Shown here: positions 18,925-27,687 of the stretch, piece after piece
Position numbering within the stretch: position 1 is the first letter of the stretch
Layout of the letters: each line of letters begins with the position of its first letter
From: Giesbergeria anulus
GTDB lineage: Bacteria; Pseudomonadota; Gammaproteobacteria; Burkholderiales; Burkholderiaceae_C
DNA: 64,000 nucleotides
Direction of reading: 5' to 3'
Assembly: GCF_900111115.1 (NCBI RefSeq)
Contig: NZ_FOGD01000005.1
Coordinates: 62,001 to 126,000 of the forward strand
The notes under the pieces: model-generated
Databases searched by the model: none
Seen by the model: only the letters and a program-made list of their open reading frames with translations
What the model was told of the DNA's origin: nothing
Made by a program: the position numbers and the translations under genes

Positions 18925-21159
18925 ATGGCAGATTTCGACCCGCGCAATGCGGACTATCCAACCGTTCGGTATACAGCATCAGCCGCTCTAATGCTCGATA
19001 CGCGCCCTCCGGCTCTATCCCAATTTGCGCCATCGTTAGGCACGCCCAATCTTGCCGCCACCAACACCGGCTTCACCATCACCTTTAATGAAGCCATCAC
19101 CAAGGGCCAAGGGCTGGTGACCCTGAAAGGTTGGGGCGGTATCACCATTGAAACCTTCAATGTAGCCAGCAGTGGGCAAGTGACGGTCAACGGTAACACC
19201 CTGAGCGTTGCGCCCACCCGAGACCTGTTGCCCAACAGCTACTATTACCTGAGTATCAATCCGGGGGTAGTGCAAGATTTGTCGGGCAACAGTTCGATGG
19301 GCAGTTACCAATACGGCATCAAAACGGGTGCTGGCCCTGCAACCTCTACAGGGGCAGGGGCAGCAGGCAACAGCACCACGGTAAGCGGCGTGCCCGTCTC
19401 ATTGGCAAGCCTGCTTGCAGGGTTGTCTGGTGGCAGCGCCGTTGACACCAAGGCACCCACCATTACAAAATTCGGCCCTGCCCCCAGCGCCGCGGGAGCT
19501 GCGCTAGAGAGCAACATCACCCTGAACTTCAGTGAGCCAGTGCTGCGTGGCACCGGAACCCTGACCCTCAAAACGGCGGCCGGGGTGGTGGTAGAGACCT
19601 TCGACGTTGCTGGCAGCGACCGCATTACTGTAGCGGGCAGCACTGTGACCATTGATCCAAGCGTAGCGCTGCTCCACGGCACGTCGTATTACTTTGCGCT
19701 GGAGTCGGGCAGCTTTCAAGACCTAGCCTTCAACCGGTATGCCAGTAGTGGGCCGTATTTGTTCAAGACTGTCCTAGAAAATGTGCCACCCACCGTGGTC
19801 ACATGGAGCCCTGCCGATGGTGCAGCCAACGCGGCCCCTGATGCCAACATCACCCTGACGTTCAGCGAGGCCATTGCGCGCGGCACAGGCACCGTCATCC
19901 TCAAAACGGCTGCTGGTACGGTGATAGAGACCTTTAATGCGGCAACCAGCCCCCGCCTGCGCCTGAGCGGCGACACCCTGACCGTTGATCCGACGCTGCC
20001 TTTGCCCTACGACACCTCGTACTACTTGGTGTTTGGGGCGGGCAACGTCAAAGACTTGGCGGGCAACAGTTATGCGGGCACCAGCCAATATGACTTCAAA
20101 ACCCTGCCCGACACCACCGGGCCAGTAGTCACCAAGTTTAGCCCTACCGATGCAGCGATCAATGTGGCGCGCAATGCCAATATCGTCCTTACTTTTGATG
20201 AACCCATTGTTCGGGGGAGCGGCAAACTCACCCTCAAAACTGCCGCTGGGGCTGTGGTCGAAACCTTTGATGCCGCTACCAGCAAGCTGCTGTCTTTAGT
20301 GGGCAACACCTTAACAGTCAACCCCACCGCCGATTTGGCCTACGGCACCAACTACTTTTTGGCGCTCGATGTCGGCTCGCTCAAGGATAAGGTGGGCAAC
20401 AGCCACTTGGGTACCAGCGAGTACGACTTCACTACGCTGCGCGACACAGTAGCCCCTCTGGTCACACAATGGAGCCCGACCGATGGCGCTGGCAATGTAG
20501 CCCCCAGTGCCAATGTCGTACTGACCTTCAACGAGGCTATGGGCCGAGGCACTGGCACCATCACGCTCAAAACGGCTGCCGGAGTAGTAATAGAAACCTT
20601 TGATGCCACCAGCAGCGAGCGCATCACCATCGCGGGCAATACCGTCACCATCAACCCAACGGCTGATTTGGGCTACAACACGCAGTACTATCTGGTACTT
20701 CCCACCACGGTGTTGCAAGACACAGCAGGCAATGCCTATAAGGGCAATAGCTTGTACGATTTCCGCACTGCCAGCGATACCGTAGCTCCAGTGGTCACAA
20801 AATTTGGCACCCCCGATGGTGTAGCCACTATTGCCCGTGATGCCAATATCAGTGTTGCCTTTAGCGAGGCCATTGCACGAGGCGCGGGCACCTTGAGCCT
20901 CAAGACGGCAGCGGGTGCGGTGGTAGAAACCTTCAATGTTGCCACCAGCCCCCGGTTGACGATAGCAGGCAACACCCTGACCATCAACCCCAGCGCAGAC
21001 TTAGCCAGCGCTACTTCCTATTCTTTAGGCCTGCCTACAGGCACGTTCAAAGACTTGGCGGGCAATTCCTTACTTGCCAAATCCTTGCTCATCGGCACCT
21101 TGGCGGCAGAAGTGACCTTGGTGGGAACCGACGGCAGCGGCGCAGGCGGCACAGCATAG
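18925..21159 (+). CDS. multi-domain Ig-like (Big_5/SbsA-type) repeat protein
   Basis: A 744-residue protein made almost wholly of six Ig-like domains resembling the SbsA/Big_5 family. Domain 1 starts near residue 25; after a Gly/Ala/Ser-rich linker of about 38 residues, domains 2-6 begin at residues 174, 285, 396, 507 and 618, exactly 111 residues apart. Each has APxVTxF, NIxLTFxEAIxRGxG, TLKTAAGxVVETF, GNTLT and KDLAGN elements. There is no signal peptide, membrane helix or cell-wall anchor, and the chain ends soon after domain 6, so export (perhaps type I) and completeness are open. AAGGGGAG lies upstream of the ATG. Confidence 0.82.
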   Translation: MADFDPRNADYPTVRYTASAALMLDTRPPALSQFAPSLGTPNLAATNTGFTITFNEAITKGQGLVTLKGWGGITIETFNVASSGQVTVNGNTLSVAPTRDLLPNSYYYLSINPGVVQDLSGNSSMGSYQYGIKTGAGPATSTGAGAAGNSTTVSGVPVSLASLLAGLSGGSAVDTKAPTITKFGPAPSAAGAALESNITLNFSEPVLRGTGTLTLKTAAGVVVETFDVAGSDRITVAGSTVTIDPSVALLHGTSYYFALESGSFQDLAFNRYASSGPYLFKTVLENVPPTVVTWSPADGAANAAPDANITLTFSEAIARGTGTVILKTAAGTVIETFNAATSPRLRLSGDTLTVDPTLPLPYDTSYYLVFGAGNVKDLAGNSYAGTSQYDFKTLPDTTGPVVTKFSPTDAAINVARNANIVLTFDEPIVRGSGKLTLKTAAGAVVETFDAATSKLLSLVGNTLTVNPTADLAYGTNYFLALDVGSLKDKVGNSHLGTSEYDFTTLRDTVAPLVTQWSPTDGAGNVAPSANVVLTFNEAMGRGTGTITLKTAAGVVIETFDATSSERITIAGNTVTINPTADLGYNTQYYLVLPTTVLQDTAGNAYKGNSLYDFRTASDTVAPVVTKFGTPDGVATIARDANISVAFSEAIARGAGTLSLKTAAGAVVETFNVATSPRLTIAGNTLTINPSADLASATSYSLGLPTGTFKDLAGNSLLAKSLLIGTLAAEVTLVGTDGSGAGGTA
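18997..21108 (+). repeat. six tandem Ig-like domain repeats, last five with exact 333-bp period
   Basis: Equivalent codons (the Asp/Glu preceding the conserved Ala-Pro or Pro-Pro) fall at 18997, 19444, 19777, 20110, 20443 and 20776. The last five intervals are each 333 bases; the first is 447 because it includes a 114-base linker. The units are diverged in nucleotide sequence but conserved in protein, so this is old duplication kept in register. Confidence 0.8.
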
Positions 21160-21234
21160 CGGCGCTGGCCTGCGGGCGCTCTTGCTGTTATTGGCTGGTG
21201 TAGCGGGCCATACAGGCCTGCTACGCTTGCCGCC

Positions 21235-22176
21235 ATGTTGCAAATTCTGGCCCTTACTACCCCCATCTACCTGATCATCACCTTGGGGTTTGGCTGTGTA
21301 CGTGCAGGGTTATTTAACCGTGAGCAAATGGGGGTGTTGGGGCTGTTCTTGCTGCGCATCAGCCTGCCTTGCCTGATTTTTCGGGCCATTTCACAATACC
21401 GGCTCGACGAGGTGCTCAACCCCGGCTACTTGGCGGCGTATGTCTCAGGCTCTTTGCTGGCATGGCTGGGGGGCTTTGCCTATGCGCGCTGGTATTGCCG
21501 CCACGGGCGCAGCCGCAGTGCGCTCTATGGGCAGGCGATGGCGGCGTCTAACAGTGTGTTTGTCGGTTACCCAATTGCCCAGCCGCTGCTAGGGCCAGCG
21601 GCGGACATTGCCTTACCGTTGTGCCTGCTGACCGAGGTGGCTGTCATCATTCCCTTAACCATGGCGATGGCCGATGCCGGTGAGGAGCTGCGCTGGCAGC
21701 AATCTTTGGTGCAATCGCTACGCTCTTTATTCAAAAGCCCAGTATTTTTGGCGATTGCTGCCGGGCTGGCGTGGTCGGCCAGTGGTTGGGTTTTGGCGCT
21801 ACCGGTGCAAAAAACCCTGACGCTGCTCAGTAGCGCGGCTGCGCCGGTAGCACTGTTCATGATTGGCGGTATGTTGGTCGGCCAGCCTTTGCGCGGTGCG
21901 GGGCGAGATTTGGGCGTGCTGGCCGCTGGCAAGTTGTTGCTGCACCCAGTGGCGGTGCTACTGATGATGGCCTTGTTGCCCGGTTTTGACCCACGCTTGC
22001 AGATGGCAGCCTTGGTTTTTGCCTGCATGCCGATTCCGGTGTTGTTGCCCGCCTTGGCACAACGCTATGGTTTGGCGGGGTTTTGTTCGGCGGCGCTGGT
22101 GGTGGCTACGGTGCTGTCGTTCATCAGCTTGAACAGTTGGCTAGCACTTGCACCGTGGTTGATGCAACAGATGTAA
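21235..22176 (+). CDS. AEC-family (auxin efflux carrier-like) transporter
   Basis: A 313-residue integral membrane protein with about ten predicted helices. AEC carriers in bacteria move malate, malonate or other small carboxylates; the substrate cannot be inferred. Landmarks are the N-terminal PIYLIITLGFGCVRAGLF, NSVFVGYPIAQPLLG and the C-terminal repeat PVALFMIGGMLVGQPL. No regulator or metabolic partner is adjacent. It is convergent with mtnN, 17 bases away. Confidence 0.9.
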   Translation: MLQILALTTPIYLIITLGFGCVRAGLFNREQMGVLGLFLLRISLPCLIFRAISQYRLDEVLNPGYLAAYVSGSLLAWLGGFAYARWYCRHGRSRSALYGQAMAASNSVFVGYPIAQPLLGPAADIALPLCLLTEVAVIIPLTMAMADAGEELRWQQSLVQSLRSLFKSPVFLAIAAGLAWSASGWVLALPVQKTLTLLSSAAAPVALFMIGGMLVGQPLRGAGRDLGVLAAGKLLLHPVAVLLMMALLPGFDPRLQMAALVFACMPIPVLLPALAQRYGLAGFCSAALVVATVLSFISLNSWLALAPWLMQQM

Positions 22177-22193
22177 AACCAGTAAGAACGTGT

Positions 22194-22949
22194 TTACATG
22201 GCTTGCAGCAAGCCCCGCACGATATGGTCGGCATAGCGGCTGGCCACGGTGCGGATAAAGCGCGGAAAATCCACCACCGCTTGGTCATCGGCACGGTCAG
22301 AGATAGCGCGCACGGCAGCAAACGGCACCCCATAGTCGATACACACTTGGGCTACGGCAGCACCCTCCATCTCCACGGCCAGCACCTCGTGGCCCGCAGC
22401 CAGCAAGCTGGCCCGCAGGGCTGTGGACGCCTGCGCGCTGGTAACAAACTGGTCGCCACTGGCCATCAAACCGTAGTGCAGACGCGGCCCACCGGTGGGC
22501 GCAATCCATTCTGCCTCCAAAGAGGTGCCCACTTGGGCCACGCAAGATTGCGCCGCCGCAGACAACAACGCCGATAAGGCCGGATCGCAGGGCAAGCGCA
22601 CGCCGCCATAGCCGGGCACCTGCCAGCGGGCAAACAGTGGCGTGGCATCCATATCGTGCTGCACATAGTCTTGCGCTATCACCACATCACCCACCTGCAC
22701 CCCTAAGCCAAGGCCACCGGCTACACCAGTAAAAACGATACGCGTGGCGGCAAAGCGCTCAATCAGGGCGGTGGCGGTGGTGGCTGCCGCCACCTTGCCA
22801 ATGCCCGATAACGCCAGCACCACCGGCTGCCCATGCAAACACCCCTGCCAAAACTGGCGGCCCGCATGGCGGATGCAAACCGGCTGCTCTAGGCTGTGGT
22901 GCAGGCCCGCCTGCTCTTGCGGCAAGGCACTCAAAATGGCGATGGTCAT
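22194..22949 (-). CDS. mtnN: 5'-methylthioadenosine/S-adenosylhomocysteine nucleosidase
   Basis: This enzyme hydrolyses MTA and SAH to adenine and the thioribose or ribosyl-homocysteine, clearing by-products of polyamine synthesis and methylation. The 251-residue protein begins TIAILSALPQEQAGL and contains FTGVAGGLG, LAVEMEGAAVAQV with the catalytic glutamate and RAISDRADDQA with the catalytic aspartate, as in MTAN enzymes. It is the third gene after fba and a lipoprotein gene on the same strand, with 11 bases to the latter. Confidence 0.92.
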   Translation of the reverse strand: MTIAILSALPQEQAGLHHSLEQPVCIRHAGRQFWQGCLHGQPVVLALSGIGKVAAATTATALIERFAATRIVFTGVAGGLGLGVQVGDVVIAQDYVQHDMDATPLFARWQVPGYGGVRLPCDPALSALLSAAAQSCVAQVGTSLEAEWIAPTGGPRLHYGLMASGDQFVTSAQASTALRASLLAAGHEVLAVEMEGAAVAQVCIDYGVPFAAVRAISDRADDQAVVDFPRFIRTVASRYADHIVRGLLQAM

Positions 22950-22960
22950 GCGGTAGGGGG

Positions 22961-23698
22961 TTAATCCGTGGTGATGGCTACGGGAAACATCGGAAACACC
23001 AGCCGCTGGTCTACTCTGGCGGCTGCTTGGCGCACAGCCGTGCGCAATTGATTAGCCCAAGCACGGCCCAGCTCACCAGAGCGCAAATAGTCGGCATTGT
23101 TGCCCCGGTTGGGCAACAGCAAGCGCTCATCCACCAAAGCCGTCACTTGCCAATAAGCGCCACCCGCCGTGGCATAGCGGTAGCTGATGTGGGCGTAGGG
23201 CTGGGGCAATCCGGGCTGCTGTGCCTGCAACCACTGTTGCAATGCTGGATGGTTTTGGGCCATCCAGTAGTCGCTGCGGTTGGCACCGCGTTTAAAACGC
23301 AGGCAGTCGATGCGTATCGGGCTGGCGTCGGCAGCGTCTTGCACCCACACATCGGGCTGGCGTGTGCAGGTGTCCGTCCAGAGTGTGGGGTCGAGCGCCG
23401 GAGCACTGCGGTGGTGGGTGCTTTGCAGCCACAACACCGCCTGCCAAGCATCCCCCCGGCGCAGGGCGAAGGTGCGGGTTTGCAGCGGCAGGGTGGCACC
23501 CAGTTCGGGCAGCAGGGGCCAGCTTTGCTCTGAGGCCCCCAAATCTTGCCAATCCCCCGCAGGCAGGGCCAGTTGCATATCGCCCACGGCATAACCGATT
23601 TGATCGGGTTGCAGGGGCGCGCAAGCGGCTAAAGCGAGGGGCAGCGCCAGCGCCACCACCACACGCCAGCCACCGGCGCGGCTGGCTGGGGCTGACAT
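22961..23698 (-). CDS. hypothetical lipoprotein
   Basis: A 245-residue protein that I do not recognise. Residues 11-26 form a hydrophobic signal ending in the lipobox LAAC (Cys26), so it is predicted to be a lipoprotein. The rest is soluble, rich in Trp, Gln and Ala, with cysteines at DTCTRQPD and IDCLRFKR that could form a disulfide in the periplasm. The ATG overlaps the fba stop by one base (TGATG), implying cotranslation with the aldolase; a functional link is not obvious. Confidence 0.75.
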   Translation of the reverse strand: MSAPASRAGGWRVVVALALPLALAACAPLQPDQIGYAVGDMQLALPAGDWQDLGASEQSWPLLPELGATLPLQTRTFALRRGDAWQAVLWLQSTHHRSAPALDPTLWTDTCTRQPDVWVQDAADASPIRIDCLRFKRGANRSDYWMAQNHPALQQWLQAQQPGLPQPYAHISYRYATAGGAYWQVTALVDERLLLPNRGNNADYLRSGELGRAWANQLRTAVRQAAARVDQRLVFPMFPVAITTD

Positions 23699-24762
23699 CA
23701 GTTAACCACCTGGGCCAGCTCGCCAGCAGCGTAGCGGGCAGCCATCACTTGCAGGTTGTGGCCCTTGACCTTGGCACCTTGGCCTTCGCAACCAAACTCG
23801 ATGTAGCGTTGCTTGCAGATTTGCTTGGCGGCTTCACGGGCAGGCTTGAGCCACTCGCGGGCGTCAAACTTGTCGGGGTTTTCGGCCATAAACTTACGCA
23901 CCGCGCCGGTCATGGCCAAGCGAATGTCGGTGTCGATGTTGATCTTGCGCACACCAAATTGGATGGCTTTTTGGATTTCTTCCACGGGCACGCCGTAGGT
24001 TTCTTTCATCTTGCCGCCGTACTGGTTGATGATCGCCAGCAGGTCTTGCGGCACGCTAGAAGAGCCGTGCATCACCAGATGGGTGTTGGGAATGCGGGCA
24101 TTGATGGCTTGCACACGGCTGATGGCCAAAATATCGCCTGTGGGCTTGCGCGTGAACTTGTAAGCGCCATGGCTGGTGCCGATGGCAATAGCCAAAGCAT
24201 CCAACTGCGTGGCCTTGACAAAGGCAGCGGCTTCTTCAGGGTCGGTCAGCATTTGGCTGTGGTCAAGCTTGCCCACTGCGCCCACGCCGTCTTCTTCACC
24301 GGCTTCGCCGGTTTCGAGCGAGCCTAGGCAGCCCAGTTCGCCCTCGACGGTAGCGCCAATTTTGTGCGCCATCTCAACGACTTTGCGTGTCACTTCCACG
24401 TTGTAGTCAAAATTGGCGGGCGTTTTGCCGTCTTCGCGCAAAGAGCCGTCCATCATCACCGAGCCAAAACCCAAATCCAGTGCGCCTTGGCAGATGGCAG
24501 GGGACGTGCCGTGGTCTTGGTGCATCACCAGCGGAATGTGCGGGTACATCTCAGCGGCGGCTTGGATCAGGTGCTTGATGAAGGCTTCACCAGCGTATTT
24601 GCGCGCACCAGCGCTGGCTTGCAAGATGACCGGAGCACCCACTTCGTCGGCGGCGGCCATCACCGCTTGTACCTGCTCCAGGTTGTTGACGTTGAAAGCG
24701 GGGATGCCATAGCAGTTTTCAGCAGCATGGTCGAGCAGTTCGCGCATCGAGACGAGGGGCAT
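23698..24762 (-). CDS. fba: class II fructose-1,6-bisphosphate aldolase, Calvin-cycle subtype
   Basis: This zinc enzyme interconverts fructose-1,6-bisphosphate with glyceraldehyde-3-phosphate and dihydroxyacetone phosphate. The 354-residue protein starts [18 protein letters not shown] and has the zinc and active-site segments [33 protein letters not shown] and VMHGSSSVP, typical of the CbbA/Fba class IIA-B Calvin subtype common in betaproteobacteria. It lies downstream of pyk and pgk on the same strand, but a two-component system now separates them. A TAAAAT -10-like element is at 24848-24843. Confidence 0.96.
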   Translation of the reverse strand: MPLVSMRELLDHAAENCYGIPAFNVNNLEQVQAVMAAADEVGAPVILQASAGARKYAGEAFIKHLIQAAAEMYPHIPLVMHQDHGTSPAICQGALDLGFGSVMMDGSLREDGKTPANFDYNVEVTRKVVEMAHKIGATVEGELGCLGSLETGEAGEEDGVGAVGKLDHSQMLTDPEEAAAFVKATQLDALAIAIGTSHGAYKFTRKPTGDILAISRVQAINARIPNTHLVMHGSSSVPQDLLAIINQYGGKMKETYGVPVEEIQKAIQFGVRKINIDTDIRLAMTGAVRKFMAENPDKFDAREWLKPAREAAKQICKQRYIEFGCEGQGAKVKGHNLQVMAARYAAGELAQVVN

Positions 24763-24854
24763 GGTCGTAGTCCGTTTGGAGGAGAAAAGAGGGGCCGTAG
24801 GGGCCGGGCGCAGCAGCGGGTGTCACTGCTGGGTAACTGTTGATTTTAGCGGGC

Positions 24855-26222
24855 CTAGGCTTTGGCCGATACCGGAAAATCCAGCCGGTAGCAGGTAGTG
24901 AAAGGTGCTGGCGCGGCAGCGATGCCAAAGCGGGCACCATGCACTTGGGCCACGCGGGCAATAATTTCTTGGCCTAGGTGCAGGCTGTCTGCGGGCTTGG
25001 CACCCATAGGCGCGGCCTTGGCCGCCAGCCCACGCGCGCCGTCATCACACACTTGTAACCATGGGCCAGCGTGTGCATCCATCGCTTGGCCGCATTGCAC
25101 TTCGATCTGGGTGGTGGGGGGCGTGTGGCGCAGGGCATTTTCGATCAAGTTGCGCAGTGCCATCTCTAGCAGCACGGCATGGCCAGACACCAGCAGTTGC
25201 TCTGGCCCCTGCACAGCCAAGCTGTCTTGGCGCTGCCACGCAGCTTGGGCATAGTCGGCGGCCACCGTGCGTGCCAAGGCGGCCACATCCACCGGGCTGG
25301 CGCTGCCATGCCATTGGCCCCGGCTGGTGCGCGCCAACGCCAGCAACTGCTGCAAAACATGACCAGCGCGCAACGCATCGGTACGGATCAGCTCCAACGC
25401 TTGGGCTTGGGCCGGTACAGGCAAACCACCGCCCAAGGCTTGGGCCTGCAACACAATGGCCGCCAAGGGGGTGCGCAATTCGTGGGCAATGTCATTAGCC
25501 AACTGGCGCTCTCGCGCCAAGGCTACTTGCTGGCGAGCTAACAAGGTATTGATGGAGTCCACCACGGTATCAAACTCCTGCCAGTCGTGGTGTTGCTCTA
25601 GGCGCTTGGCCCCTTGTACATCCAATTGCGCCAACTCTTGTGATAACTGGTGCAGCGGGCGCAGGCCACGGCCAATAGCCAGCCCCAGCGCCAGCGCCAC
25701 CACCGGCAGCAACCACAGCGCTGGTTCTACCATCTGCCCGGCAATATCGTGGGCCAGCCGGTCTCGGTCATCTAGCCGCACCATCACCATGATTTTGTGC
25801 GCTCGTGCCTCGTCCCAGTGGGAAAAACTGCGCCAATGTTGCGCCGCTGGCCCCAGTACCAGATTGGCATAGCCCTCCTCCAGCACAAAAGCGGGCACAG
25901 GGGCCTCGCCCACCTGCCAAAGCACTTGGCCAGCAGCATCCCACTGCACTGCGCTCAAGGACTGCTGGTAATCGTGGTTTTTGTGGGGTAATGCAGCCAA
26001 GGCACCGATCTGCGCCCGCGACCCAGGTATGGCCCCGGAGGGCACCTGCGCGCTTACGTCCAGCAGCAGCGCCGAGACGGTAGCCAACTGGCCATCGGTC
26101 AGCTCATCGGCCTCATGCACACCCGTGCGGTAGGCCAGTGCCACAAAGCAGCCCCACACCAGCACCAGCGCCCCTAAACTCCACAGCAGCAAGCGCTGGT
26201 TCAGGGAGCGCTGGCTGCTCAC
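24855..26222 (-). CDS. QseC/PmrB-like sensor histidine kinase
   Basis: A 455-residue inner-membrane kinase. Membrane segment 1 is at about residues 8-30, a periplasmic domain of about 130 residues follows, membrane segment 2 is LLPVVALALGLAIG, then HisKA with the phosphoacceptor His in DIAHELRTPLAA and an ATPase domain with the N box NLIENALRH. The G1 box is only DDGARGL and the G2 box is replaced by HLGQEI, so ATP binding looks degenerate. The start is GTG at 26222 with AGGAG six bases upstream, overlapping the regulator stop as GTGA; earlier ATG and other starts lie inside the regulator gene. Confidence 0.88.
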   Translation of the reverse strand: MSSQRSLNQRLLLWSLGALVLVWGCFVALAYRTGVHEADELTDGQLATVSALLLDVSAQVPSGAIPGSRAQIGALAALPHKNHDYQQSLSAVQWDAAGQVLWQVGEAPVPAFVLEEGYANLVLGPAAQHWRSFSHWDEARAHKIMVMVRLDDRDRLAHDIAGQMVEPALWLLPVVALALGLAIGRGLRPLHQLSQELAQLDVQGAKRLEQHHDWQEFDTVVDSINTLLARQQVALARERQLANDIAHELRTPLAAIVLQAQALGGGLPVPAQAQALELIRTDALRAGHVLQQLLALARTSRGQWHGSASPVDVAALARTVAADYAQAAWQRQDSLAVQGPEQLLVSGHAVLLEMALRNLIENALRHTPPTTQIEVQCGQAMDAHAGPWLQVCDDGARGLAAKAAPMGAKPADSLHLGQEIIARVAQVHGARFGIAAAPAPFTTCYRLDFPVSAKA

Positions 26223-26899
26223 AGCGGCTCCTGTGGCATAAAGTAGCCCACGCCACGCATAGTCTGGATGCACTGGCTGCCCAGTTTGCGCCGCAGGTGG
26301 TGGATATAGACTTCAATGGCGTTGCTATCGACCACCGAATCCCAGTCATACAGGTGCTCTTCTAATTGACGCCGCGATAGCACCCGCCCCGGTGACTCCA
26401 TCAGCAGGCGCAGCACCGCAAATTCGCGCGGCGAGAGTTCTACCTTTTGCCCATGCAGTTGCACAATGCGGGTGGCTGGGTTCAGTTCAATGGCACCGTG
26501 GCGCACCAAAGGCTGGGCGCGGCCAGCGGCCCGGCGCAGCAGGGCGCGCAGGCGTGCCTCTAGCTCATCCATGTCAAAGGGTTTGCTCAGGTAATCATCA
26601 GCGCCTTGGTCGAGGCCCGCAATACGCTCTTGCACGGCGTCACGCGCCGTCATGATGAGCACTGGGGTGCCTGCATCGGGCAGGGTGCTTTGGTTGGCAC
26701 GCAAGCGTTGCAGCAGGATGCTGCCATCACCATCGCTCAGGCCCAAATCGAGCAGGACAGCATCAAAAGGCTCGGCGCGCAAAGCGGCCCAAGCCGCCGC
26801 AACGCCATCGCACACATCCACAGCATAGCCGCGCTGGCGCAGGTTACTGCGCAGGCCTTGGGCAATGCCCGTATCGTCTTCAACTACCAAAATTCGCAT
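26219..26899 (-). CDS. OmpR-family response regulator (QseB/PmrA-like)
   Basis: A 226-residue regulator with a receiver (acidic pair Glu-Asp-Asp at 7-9, phosphoacceptor Asp in AVLLDLGLSDGDG, Lys in YLSKPFD) and a C-terminal winged helix (about 125-220; SPREFAVLRLLMESPGRVLSRRQLEEHLYDW, split here by length limits into its two halves SPREFAVLRLLMESPG and RVLSRRQLEEHLYDW, then NAIEVYIHHLRRKL). It precedes and overlaps the cognate kinase gene. A CTTAA-N6-CTTAA site lies 43 bases upstream, matching boxes used by QseB/PmrA proteins, so autoregulation is likely. Confidence 0.93.
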   Translation of the reverse strand: MRILVVEDDTGIAQGLRSNLRQRGYAVDVCDGVAAAWAALRAEPFDAVLLDLGLSDGDGSILLQRLRANQSTLPDAGTPVLIMTARDAVQERIAGLDQGADDYLSKPFDMDELEARLRALLRRAAGRAQPLVRHGAIELNPATRIVQLHGQKVELSPREFAVLRLLMESPGRVLSRRQLEEHLYDWDSVVDSNAIEVYIHHLRRKLGSQCIQTMRGVGYFMPQEPL

Positions 26900-26941
26900 G
26901 GCCCGATTGTCGCTGTGCTGGCCTGAACCCGTCGACCACAG

Positions 26942-26958
26942 ATTAAGAGCCGGTTAAG
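26942..26958. promoter_or_regulatory. QseB/PmrA-type box between the response regulator and PAP2 genes
   Basis: On the reverse strand the site reads CTTAAC-CGGCT-CTTAAT, matching the CTTAA-N6-CTTAA direct repeat with half-sites one helical turn (11 bases) apart. It lies in the 83-base divergent gap. For the PAP2 gene it ends ten bases before a TTATTC -10-like element (26968-26973), so the bound regulator would sit at the -35 position. Confidence 0.7.
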
Positions 26959-26982
26959 TGGCACCGCTTATTCTTCATCACC

Positions 26983-27687
26983 ATGCAACCCTCTGCCTTA
27001 GCGCACGCACTGCCGCGCTCCGATACCCGCCCATTGGCCATGATGACCCTCACGGCGCTGCTGTGTCTGTTGCTCTGGGATGCAGCAGGCCAAGACCTCT
27101 GGCTGGCGCAAGCCTTTGGCAGCAGCAACGGCTTTGCCCTGCGCGACCACTGGTTGTTCCTGCAAGTGATGCACGAAGGTGCACGTCGCTTGGCTTGGTT
27201 GGTGCTGCTGGCGCTGACCATTGGCATCTGGTGGCCTTTTGGCGTATTGCGCAGTTTGCACAGCCGCCAGCGTGTGCAACTGGTCATCAGCGCACTGGCG
27301 GGGCTGGTGGTAATCAATGTGCTCAAGTACGGCAGCACCAGCAGTTGCCCTTGGGATTTGCAAGAGTTTGGCGGTGTGGCCCGCTATGTCTCGCACTGGG
27401 CCTTGGGAGTTTTGGATGGTGGCTCAGGACGCTGTTTTCCAGCAGGCCATGCCAGCGCCGGGTTTGCTTTTGTGGGGGGCTTTTTTGCCCTGCGCCACAG
27501 CCAGCCGCTAGCAGCCCGCTGGTGGCTGCTGGCAGCCATCAGCGCGGGGCTGGCGCTGGGCTTGGCACAGCAGGTGCGTGGTGCCCACTTTATGAGCCAC
27601 ACCCTTTGGACAGGCTGGCTGTGCTGGTGTGCCGCTTGGTTGTGCGATTTGGTGGCCCGCCAACTGCCGCAGCGGGCCACAGCCTGA
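26983..27687 (+). CDS. PAP2-family membrane phosphatase
   Basis: A 234-residue membrane protein with about six helices and the three active-site motifs of the PAP2/LpxE superfamily in variant form: KYGSTSSCPWDL (motif 1, with Cys-Pro in place of Arg-Pro), CFPAGHASAGF (motif 2, catalytic His) and QVRGAHFMSHTLW (motif 3, with Arg and His). Such enzymes remove or transfer phosphate on lipid A or undecaprenyl pyrophosphate, or on phosphatidylglycerol phosphate. It is divergent from a PmrAB/QseBC-like system with a matching operator between, suggesting envelope lipid modification under its control. It abuts the convergent pyk gene without a spacer. Confidence 0.87.
   Translation: MQPSALAHALPRSDTRPLAMMTLTALLCLLLWDAAGQDLWLAQAFGSSNGFALRDHWLFLQVMHEGARRLAWLVLLALTIGIWWPFGVLRSLHSRQRVQLVISALAGLVVINVLKYGSTSSCPWDLQEFGGVARYVSHWALGVLDGGSGRCFPAGHASAGFAFVGGFFALRHSQPLAARWWLLAAISAGLALGLAQQVRGAHFMSHTLWTGWLCWCAAWLCDLVARQLPQRATA

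Noticed and set aside
26983-26985. Reading the lipid phosphatase gene as a lipid A palmitoyltransferase or LpxT kinase
   Set aside because: The three PAP2-type motifs support only membership in the superfamily. Direction of phosphate transfer and substrate cannot be read from them.
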